Shown piece after piece: positions 33,901 to 40,669 of a stretch of 40,669 nt of DNA. Position 1 is the first letter of the stretch; every line of letters starts with the position of its first letter. Below the pieces are notes generated by a model, which saw nothing but the letters and a program-made list of their open reading frames with translations, had not been told where the DNA came from and did not search any database. This DNA comes from Thermoflexia bacterium (GTDB lineage Bacteria; Chloroflexota; Anaerolineae; B4-G1; DUEL01), in NCBI GenBank assembly GCA_011192125.1, contig DUEL01000038.1, positions 1 through 40,669 on the forward strand. The letters run 5' to 3'. The translations under genes and the position numbers were made by a program.

Positions 33901-34686
33901 ATGGAGACCCGAACGAGACACTCATCCACCGAGCGAAGGTACGAACGCGGACAGCAGGGTCGCGGTCAGAGCATGGTCGAGACCGCTATCATGCTGCCGA
34001 TCCTTCTCATCCTCATCGCCGGCATTGTGGAGATCGGCGCGCTGGGCAACGAGTATATGATCTTCCACGATGCCGCGCGAGAGGCTGCTCGCTTTGGCGC
34101 CAACCTCGACCCCGAACTCACCAGCCAGTACCCCTTCGACGCCCATAACCCGGACGACCCCTTCCCTGACGTCCGGTCGATGTCCCCTACCCAACTCCAG
34201 AGGATGTGCCAGGAGGGGGACACGACCAACTTCTACTACGAGGTGGCCTGTCTGGCCTATCAGAACATCCCCTTGGGGCGGTTGGACTGGGCCGTCAACC
34301 AGGACGACATCGTGATCACCGTCGTCGGGGTGAGGAACGGTCAGATCGTGCAGCGATGGCCGCTTCCTGCCCACAAGCATCCGTTCGATCGGGATTACCA
34401 CTTCAAGGGGGCGGACGACGGTGACGCCAATCCGACCTGTACTATCACCCAGACCGTGAACTGTCGTTCCTGGTCCCTCTTCGGGGTCCGTCACAGCGAG
34501 TTCGACAACGACACGCTGACCCAGCGGCTGCGGGAGGAGGCTCCGGCGACCGCCTTCGTCATCGTCGAGATCTTCCACGCCGTGCCCCACTTCACCGGTC
34601 TCTTCACCATCGGCGAGATCATCCCCAACCCCATCCCCACCCGCCCGTACGCCATCTTCCCGGTGAGCGCGGCGGAGCCCAAGTAG
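33901..34686 (+). CDS. TadE-like pseudopilin
   Basis: A 261-residue protein. After a basic leader (1-22) the class-IV-like segment GQSMVETAIMLPILLILIAG has the conserved Glu (E27) and a single hydrophobic helix, typical of TadE/TadF minor pseudopilins of Flp pili, processed by the TadV peptidase. FHDAAREAARFGA is the usual post-helix sequence. The C-terminal ~190 residues form an exported domain with a few Cys and no recognised family. ATG 33901 has GAAGAGAG upstream; an internal ATG at 33973 is possible. It is first of a three-gene operon. Confidence 0.88.
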   Translation: METRTRHSSTERRYERGQQGRGQSMVETAIMLPILLILIAGIVEIGALGNEYMIFHDAAREAARFGANLDPELTSQYPFDAHNPDDPFPDVRSMSPTQLQRMCQEGDTTNFYYEVACLAYQNIPLGRLDWAVNQDDIVITVVGVRNGQIVQRWPLPAHKHPFDRDYHFKGADDGDANPTCTITQTVNCRSWSLFGVRHSEFDNDTLTQRLREEAPATAFVIVEIFHAVPHFTGLFTIGEIIPNPIPTRPYAIFPVSAAEPK

Positions 34687-34710
34687 GCCGGTGAGCAGAG
34701 GAGGGGTAGA

Positions 34711-36540
34711 ATGCGACGGTGGATCGGTAGGCTGCGAAACCGCTTCTTCCCCCGTCCCCAGGGAGGGCAGGCGATCATCATCGTCGCCCTCGCCTTCATC
34801 ACGTTGCTCCTCTTCGTCGGTCTGACCACCGACGCGGCCCTCATCTACGTCTCCTACAACCGGTTGCGGCGAGCCGTGGACGCTGCCTCCGTCAGCGCTG
34901 TCAACCAGTACCGGGAGGGACGCACCATCGACGATATGTACAACGCCGTCCTGGAGACGCTCCAGATTCAGTTGCCCGGGCTGGAGAACGCCCGCGTCTA
35001 TTGGTGCGATTACAACCGGAACCTGGACGATCCTACGGACCTGGGTCCCCCGCTCACCGATCTGCTGGGGCAGACATTCTATCCCCACATCCCCCGCGAT
35101 GACACCGTCCACCTCCAGAACGACCCGACTGGCGGGGAGACCCTCTGCGCCAGCCCGCTCGACCCGCCTCGCAAGCACGTGCGGGTGATGGCGTGGCTTC
35201 CCGTCCGGTTGGTCTTCCTGCGGCTGGTCGGCCGGGATCAGATCACCCTCTGGGCCCAGAGCGAGGCGGAAGCCGCCGTGCTTCAGATGGTCATCCTGAT
35301 CGACACGTCCGAGTCGATGGCGTACGGGGTGGACGAGAACGGGGACGGCATCGTCACCGAACAGGAGGACCCCGACGCCTGCCCGCCCTACGCCAGCGCG
35401 TATCCCCGTACGGCCCACGGGCGACAGTTCTACACTTTCTACGAATGCATCAAGGCCTGCTCCACCGAAGGGTGGTGCAGCCCCTTTGAGGACGTGCGCA
35501 GCGCCGCCTGGGAGTTCGCCGCCCGCATGCGGGACCAGGTGGACTGGGTCGGTGTCTACCATCTGGACAAGACGCCGGTTCTGACCCAGTCGGTGGACAT
35601 CGCTACCTGCACCGTCACCTCGGGCACCGAGACCATCACGAAGACGGTCTATATGACCATCACCCCCTCCAGCGGGGTGGTCATCCCGCTGACGACGACC
35701 CGCCAGGCGGTGCTGGACGCCATCGCCAACAACGATCTTCTCCACGTCTACGTCAAGCCGGCCAAGTGGGAGTTCGATCCCGACTGTGATTACACCCCCA
35801 CCAACCCCTGGTCGGACAACTACTACAAATGGACCAGCACGAACATCGGCGGCGGGCTCCGGGAAGCGGTCGCCGAACTGGTCAACAACGGCAACCGGGA
35901 GATCGGCATCTGGGTCATCGTTCTTCTCAGCGACGGGGCGGCCAACGCTACCGACGTCGCCGCCGACGAGAACGGCTGGTACACGTGTCCCTCCGGCCCT
36001 CCGCCAGCGGGAGGGTACGTCTGTCCGGTGCCCGGAAGCGACGGTCGTGACGAACGGTGGTTCTCCCCCCGTTGTCGGGATCCCGAACTGCCCGACGGGA
36101 CCACCGACGTGCTGACCACCACGGTCAGCAGACACTGCCCGTCCGACGAATCCTGCGACCGTCCCTGGTACACCAACCTTGGCGATGTCTACCTGCCCGA
36201 TTGTTACGACGCCGATGACTACGCCCGGGACGCGGCCGATCTGGCCGCCGCCGAGCAGATCACCGTCTTCACCATCGGCTTCGGTCGACTGGTCACCAAC
36301 GCCAGGAGGGGCCGGGCGGACGCCGGTGAGCGATTGTTGAGGTACATCGCCGACGTCACCGACGACGGGAACAATGAGACGGCCCCTTGCGGCAGCGATT
36401 TCTACTGGAGTTCGGAGCCGGATCCGATGCCCCCTCCGGGGACCGATTGCGGCAACTACTACTATGCCCCAGACCCGGCCCACCTGGAGGACGTGTTCGA
36501 GGCCATCGCCAGCCGGATCTTCAGCCGCATCAGTCGGTAG
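34711..36540 (+). CDS. TadG-like surface protein with von Willebrand A domain
   Basis: A 609-residue protein. An N-terminal basic patch and helix (GGQAIIIVALAFITLLLFVG, about 18-37) followed by RLRRAVDAASVSAVNQYREG is the TadG/TadE-like signature. A vWA domain runs from about 192 to the end, with the metal site motif DTSES (198-202). Inside it, DENGDGIVTEQE (208-219) fits an EF-hand loop, with D208, N210, D212, T216 and E219 as ligands. Many Cys suggest disulfides. It starts 24 nt after the TadE-like gene. A calcium- or magnesium-dependent adhesive role is inferred. Confidence 0.88.
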   Translation: MRRWIGRLRNRFFPRPQGGQAIIIVALAFITLLLFVGLTTDAALIYVSYNRLRRAVDAASVSAVNQYREGRTIDDMYNAVLETLQIQLPGLENARVYWCDYNRNLDDPTDLGPPLTDLLGQTFYPHIPRDDTVHLQNDPTGGETLCASPLDPPRKHVRVMAWLPVRLVFLRLVGRDQITLWAQSEAEAAVLQMVILIDTSESMAYGVDENGDGIVTEQEDPDACPPYASAYPRTAHGRQFYTFYECIKACSTEGWCSPFEDVRSAAWEFAARMRDQVDWVGVYHLDKTPVLTQSVDIATCTVTSGTETITKTVYMTITPSSGVVIPLTTTRQAVLDAIANNDLLHVYVKPAKWEFDPDCDYTPTNPWSDNYYKWTSTNIGGGLREAVAELVNNGNREIGIWVIVLLSDGAANATDVAADENGWYTCPSGPPPAGGYVCPVPGSDGRDERWFSPRCRDPELPDGTTDVLTTTVSRHCPSDESCDRPWYTNLGDVYLPDCYDADDYARDAADLAAAEQITVFTIGFGRLVTNARRGRADAGERLLRYIADVTDDGNNETAPCGSDFYWSSEPDPMPPPGTDCGNYYYAPDPAHLEDVFEAIASRIFSRISR

Positions 36541-36568
36541 TCCGGCCGCGCAGGCCAGGAGGTGAGGT

Positions 36569-39500
36569 ATGAGTAAGGCGATGAAGGGGCTAGGTGATCG
36601 GCTGAATCGGCGGAAGGGGCGGTTGGGCCAGACGTTGGTCGAATTCGCCCTGATCCTGCCTGTGTTGTTGCTCCTTCTCTTCGGCATCATCGAGTTCGGG
36701 GCCGCCTTCCACGCCTGGCTGACGCTGGAGCACGCCGCCCGCGAGGCGGCCCGGTACGCGGCCACCGGTCAGTACAACGAGGCGTATTGTAGCGAGGTCG
36801 CCGCCCTACTGGACGAGAACGATCCACCCCCCGCTCCCTACTCCTACGCCGCCTGGGACCTGGCCGACGGTCGGGCCGACTGCGAGGTCCCGGCCGACGC
36901 CCCCGGCATCGATCCGTCCAACCCCGAGAACCAGTGGTTCTACCAGACGGTCAGCGCCCGCCTGCAGGACGCCGCCCGCCTCTATTCTATCCGTGAGACC
37001 GCGCGGAACGCGGCCTTGAGCCTGATGATCGACGAATCGGTCTCCGGCGACATCATCCGCAACAACGACTTCAACCAGGGGCTGGACGGAGATCCCACCG
37101 CCCGCGGCTGGTTCCACGTCACCGTCTGCAGCACCCGCGGCCATGTCTTCGACCGCGAGGCGGTCTACGACATCACCCAGGCCAGCGGCCGACCGCACGC
37201 CTGCATCGTCGACCCCGACGTCCTACGCAACACGGGCGACGAGTACTTTGAGGACGACGCCGGTGCACCCAACGACCGGGTGATCGTAGGCCTGGCCTTC
37301 AACCATCCCTTGATCACCCCCCTCCAGGGCCTGGCCCTCAACGGACGGCAGTATCTCCCCCTCCAGTCGACACGGGAGATGGTTGTGGAGATCTTCCGAC
37401 CGCAGCGCGTCATCAACCTCCCACCCGTGATGGAGATCCCAGAGGCACCGCCCGAACCTCCCATCGTCAACGTCCTCCAACCGCCTGAGGGTGGCTCCTG
37501 CATCGACACGACCCTGACGATGCACGCCCAGGCGTGCGACCCCGACGACGCCGGTGAGAACTGCAACCCGGCTGTCCACGACGGCGCGGGCATCGTCAGC
37601 GTCCGTTTCTGGATCGAGGATCCTCTCGGCAACAACGTCTACGAGTACACCGATCTGGAACCGGCCTACTGCGGCACAGGAGGGGACGCCCCCTGCCAAT
37701 CCATCGACCTCTCCGATAACCTGTGGCCCAGCGGAGAGCCGGTCATCCCTGGCAACTACGCGCTCCATGTCATCGCTACCGACAACGACGGCCAGCAGAC
37801 CTCTGTGGTGCGGTCCTTCGAGATCTGCGTGGAGCCTAACTGTGAGGACATCCAGCTCTGGTGGAACGGCTTCCGCGAGAGCGACAACGCCGACTGGATG
37901 ATTCAGAACAACACCCCCTACCAGTTCCAGATCACTCAACTGGAGATCGACTGGCCCAAGGTCGACGGGTACCCCCGCTACCTCAACTACATCCGGATGC
38001 GCCGCTGGAACCCCAACGAGACCGTCTACCTCCACTATGGCAACTTCTCCGACCCCCCGGCGGTGGTCAGTTCCTTCGTCAGCGACTCGGAGGACATCCG
38101 CACCCTGCCGGGTCACAGCGACGCCCGGCGCATCGACCTGGACTACTCCGACAACGTCTACCGCTACAACCCCTACGAGTTCCAGATGCAGGTCACCCTG
38201 GAGACCGCCTTCGGCTACCAGTGCGTCGTCTCCGCCCGGGGGCCGAACGTGCCTCCCACCTGCGATTCGCTGACCGTGCCCTCCGACCACCTGGTCCGCT
38301 TCGGGCACGACACGTTCGGAGCCTACCACGAATGGCTGACCACCGGAGAGGTCGTCAACACCAGCGGCTACCGGGTGTGGCTCGACCAGTTCACCATCTA
38401 CTGGCCCGATGAGGAGATGTACCCCGACTCGGCTCGGGTGGACGACGTCTATATGCCCAGTAACTCGAGCAACTCTTGGATCCATGGCGGGAGCAGCACC
38501 TCCAGTCCGTGGAGTGTCACATGGACCAGCCGGAGCAGCTCTCGCACCCTGTGGCCCGACGAGCCCCACTGGCTCCGGTTCGACTTCGACTACGAGCAGA
38601 CGCCGGACCTGCGGGCGATGGGGCTGCCGCTCGCACCGGAGCGGACGCGGGTGCTGGAGTCGACCGTCAGCGGCTACAACCCCTCCAGCAGCAGCGACGA
38701 CCTCAACGACAACATCCTCCACCCGGACCAGTTCCGCGTGCAGACCTGGTGGACGTTCGACGCCGACGGAGGGGACAGCCACTGTCTGGTGGAGTTTACC
38801 AACTACCAGAAGGGTCCCTACGTCCGACTGAACTCCCCCGCCGTCTCCGGCGAACTGCCCATCCCCGGCACCGACGGACAGAGGCACTACCTGATGCGTC
38901 CGTCCCACCTGGTGAGCGAGGTCGGCGTTCCGGTGACCCTCGGCGGCGACCCGATCACCGACACGCTGGTCATCGACGTCACCGCTTTCGACCGGGACTT
39001 CGGCGACAGTGCTCCCAACGGCGCGGGTATCCGCGAGGTCGCCCTCTGGGTCGAAGGGCCGGAGAACCTGCCGGAGAACTACGGTCGCTCCGACGGACCG
39101 AACTACAACCTCCTTCGCGGCCGCCGCACGCGCGACTGGTACTACCTGACCTCGCCGCCTTACCAGTTGACCGTCGATCTGAGCGACCGGCAATGGCCGG
39201 ACGGCAGTTGGGTCATCAGCGGCACCCACTACCTCTACATCCGGGTGATGGACCGGGACGACGTCAACGGCCTGGATCGACTTTTCACCCTCCTCGTGGT
39301 CCCCTTCCGCGTGGAGGTCGAAAGTCTCAACTGCGATGAAGCCCTTGACTATGAGAACGACCTTCCCTTCCTTGCCGTCTATGATTCGGACGTCTACCGA
39401 GACGCTTTCACCGGTGCCATCACCAATACCTCCTTCTACCCGGCCGTCCTTAACGAACTCTATCTCTACTGGCCGCGGGGGGAGAACGGCTGGCTGGACG

Positions 39501-40669
39501 GTTTCTACAACAATCCCTATGTGGATCGCATCAGTCGGTGGACGATGAGCGGATCGCGTAACACCGCCCATTACGGGGACGGCCGTGTCAACCCCTGGCA
39601 CGTGACCAGCGGATGGCGGAGTGAGAGCAGCCGCCGGATCGATCCGGGGGACACCCGTCTCTTCTCCTTCGACATGCGCGGCCTGACGTACCCGGACATC
39701 GGGCGGATCCTGAATATCCCGCCCAATCCGTGGGATCCCAACGGTCGGCGGATGGCCCCACCGTCCACCTACATCGCCTACAGCCACCACTGGTTCTACG
39801 ACGACTGGCACCGTCGCTACGCGTTGGGTGGCAATATCATCCACCCGGCCTCCTTCACCTACCTGGGGCCGACGCAACTCCGTTTCGATTTCGAAGGCGG
39901 GATGGGCTCCTGCTGGATCACCATCGACGAGGCGCGGGCAGGCCCGGCGATCCGGCTGTATTCTCCGGCTCCGGTGGCCGACGAACTCTCCTACTACCCG
40001 CCGTACCAGACCTCCCACGCCTACCCCGAGCCCTACTACGTCCGCCCGGCCAACGCCGCGCCGTACAGTTACGCCCCGCCGCCTGCTCCAGGTAACTGCA
40101 TCGACACCGGTGAGCCGATCCGGCTGCGGTTGGAGACCTGGGACCTGGACGACGGCGGAGTCGGCACGCCGCACGGCACCGGCATCCAGGAGGTCGCTGT
40201 CTGGATCGTCGGCCCCAACAGCCGGGATGGGTATCGAAACCTGGCCGTGCCGTACGACAGCAGCCACAGATGGCAACGGGATTGGCTCTACTTGACCTCT
40301 AGCCAGATCAGCGCGCTGCCGAGCGGCGTCACGATCGTGGGGCCGCTACCCAACACCTGGCCCGATGGTCGGCCGGTGCTCAACGGCCGGTACTACATCT
40401 ACGTCCGCGTGATGGATGCGGACGACCAGGATACCTTCCACGGCGCGCCACGGCAGCCGCTGTATACGCTGCTGGTCAGTTCCTTCGACGTGTGCGGTGG
40501 TCAGGCACCGCCGCCCACACCTACGCCGCGGCCCACCGCCGTGCCGACCGCCACACCGACGCCGCGCCCGCCGACGGCCACGCCGACGCCCATCACGCCC
40601 ACGCCGACCAACACGCCGGGGCCCTCGCCCACGCCCACCAACACCCGCACCCCCACGCCGACCCGCACG
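36569..40669 (+). CDS. Giant TadE-headed repetitive surface protein (partial, continues past the window)
   Basis: Open without a stop for 1367 codons from ATG 36569 (AGGAGGTGAG before it) to the right edge. Residues 15-45 are a pseudopilin segment (GQTLVEFALILPVLLLLLFG, E25). Then come two kinds of exported module. Type A (about 310-421, 798-919, 1181-1311) shares a pattern of DxD, GAGI.EV..W..GP, WP.G and YVRVMD.DD, with CIDT at its start in two copies. Type B (about 429-562, 574-754, 937-1127) starts with YDSD/FGHDTF-like segments and has LYWP and LRFDF strands. From 1312 a Pro/Thr linker (TPTPRPT) runs to the edge. No known enzyme motif. It is third in the Tad-like operon, 28 nt after the vWA gene; likely a surface adhesin or pilus tip. 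Confidence 0.88.
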   Translation, partial: MSKAMKGLGDRLNRRKGRLGQTLVEFALILPVLLLLLFGIIEFGAAFHAWLTLEHAAREAARYAATGQYNEAYCSEVAALLDENDPPPAPYSYAAWDLADGRADCEVPADAPGIDPSNPENQWFYQTVSARLQDAARLYSIRETARNAALSLMIDESVSGDIIRNNDFNQGLDGDPTARGWFHVTVCSTRGHVFDREAVYDITQASGRPHACIVDPDVLRNTGDEYFEDDAGAPNDRVIVGLAFNHPLITPLQGLALNGRQYLPLQSTREMVVEIFRPQRVINLPPVMEIPEAPPEPPIVNVLQPPEGGSCIDTTLTMHAQACDPDDAGENCNPAVHDGAGIVSVRFWIEDPLGNNVYEYTDLEPAYCGTGGDAPCQSIDLSDNLWPSGEPVIPGNYALHVIATDNDGQQTSVVRSFEICVEPNCEDIQLWWNGFRESDNADWMIQNNTPYQFQITQLEIDWPKVDGYPRYLNYIRMRRWNPNETVYLHYGNFSDPPAVVSSFVSDSEDIRTLPGHSDARRIDLDYSDNVYRYNPYEFQMQVTLETAFGYQCVVSARGPNVPPTCDSLTVPSDHLVRFGHDTFGAYHEWLTTGEVVNTSGYRVWLDQFTIYWPDEEMYPDSARVDDVYMPSNSSNSWIHGGSSTSSPWSVTWTSRSSSRTLWPDEPHWLRFDFDYEQTPDLRAMGLPLAPERTRVLESTVSGYNPSSSSDDLNDNILHPDQFRVQTWWTFDADGGDSHCLVEFTNYQKGPYVRLNSPAVSGELPIPGTDGQRHYLMRPSHLVSEVGVPVTLGGDPITDTLVIDVTAFDRDFGDSAPNGAGIREVALWVEGPENLPENYGRSDGPNYNLLRGRRTRDWYYLTSPPYQLTVDLSDRQWPDGSWVISGTHYLYIRVMDRDDVNGLDRLFTLLVVPFRVEVESLNCDEALDYENDLPFLAVYDSDVYRDAFTGAITNTSFYPAVLNELYLYWPRGENGWLDGFYNNPYVDRISRWTMSGSRNTAHYGDGRVNPWHVTSGWRSESSRRIDPGDTRLFSFDMRGLTYPDIGRILNIPPNPWDPNGRRMAPPSTYIAYSHHWFYDDWHRRYALGGNIIHPASFTYLGPTQLRFDFEGGMGSCWITIDEARAGPAIRLYSPAPVADELSYYPPYQTSHAYPEPYYVRPANAAPYSYAPPPAPGNCIDTGEPIRLRLETWDLDDGGVGTPHGTGIQEVAVWIVGPNSRDGYRNLAVPYDSSHRWQRDWLYLTSSQISALPSGVTIVGPLPNTWPDGRPVLNGRYYIYVRVMDADDQDTFHGAPRQPLYTLLVSSFDVCGGQAPPPTPTPRPTAVPTATPTPRPPTATPTPITPTPTNTPGPSPTPTNTRTPTPTRT

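Noticed and set aside
33922..36765. A 947-codon minus-strand open frame opposite the TadE- and TadG-like genes
   Set aside because: It spans two real genes and their gap, with low-complexity Val/Gly/Asp composition and no domain. Antisense shadow.
37223..40276. A 1017-codon open frame on the minus strand opposite the giant surface gene
   Set aside because: It is a codon-bias shadow of the plus-strand coding frame in GC-rich DNA: composition is Val/Gly/Asp/Arg-biased, there is no family similarity, and the plus strand has ribosome site, pseudopilin segment and repeats.

Overview
The window is GC-rich bacterial chromosome, most likely from a Chloroflexota (Anaerolineae-like) organism. Clues are lipoproteins and surface proteins with Thr/Pro/Glu linkers, a Gram-positive type LexA box, a VorB-type 2-oxoacid:ferredoxin oxidoreductase, DUF1573 and CcdA redox genes, and many small palindromic intergenic repeats. 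This placement is inference from gene content; there is no rRNA or other marker here. I found no tRNA, rRNA, CRISPR array, transposase or phage gene.

Layout. 1-2.2 kb (+): end of an unknown protein, then a promoter driving a small Cys-rich protein that overlaps by 4 nt a secreted glycoside-hydrolase-like lipoprotein. 2.2-3.2 kb: lexA (-) with a consensus promoter whose spacer holds a LexA box, followed by structured palindromic DNA. 3.2-9.1 kb (-): an envelope redox/metal cluster with FTR1-type permease, YHS metal-binding protein, DsbA-like oxidoreductase, DUF1573/CcmH-like/DUF1573 lipoprotein, thioredoxin-CcdA fusion, a second DUF1573 protein and two SHOCT membrane proteins. Upstream of it lie a metallo-beta-lactamase pseudogene with an internal deletion and a MITE-like insertion. 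9.4-17.1 kb (-): an alpha-glucan island with ROK repressor, sugar ABC transporter, cytoplasmic GH66 and GH15 enzymes, and two matching candidate operators. 17.3-18.7 kb (+): a multidrug/flippase-like exporter.

18.8-22.3 kb (-): a copper module (DUF302, rhodanese lipoprotein, CopA ATPase). 22.4-26.9 kb (-): ICMT-like methyltransferase, the transsulfuration pair (cystathionine gamma-lyase/synthase and cysteine/cystathionine beta-synthase), two membrane proteins and a SAM methyltransferase. 27.2-33.6 kb (-): vor-type 2-oxoacid:ferredoxin oxidoreductase (delta-alpha-beta-gamma), two UspA proteins, alanine dehydrogenase and a 4-hydroxybutyrate/acetyl-CoA transferase, a coherent set for ferredoxin-linked amino-acid fermentation. 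33.6-33.9 kb: AT-richer divergent promoter region with three AAATTGTAA repeats. 33.9 kb to the right edge (+): a Tad/Flp-type surface operon of TadE-like pseudopilin, von Willebrand A TadG-like protein, and a very large TadE-headed protein (at least 1367 residues, running off the window) built of alternating repeated modules and ending in a Pro/Thr linker.

The least described items are the giant TadE-headed surface protein, the DUF1573-CcmH-DUF1573 redox cluster, the ROK operator pair, and the families of dispersed palindromes, one copy of which has clear terminal inverted repeats and a 5-bp target duplication.
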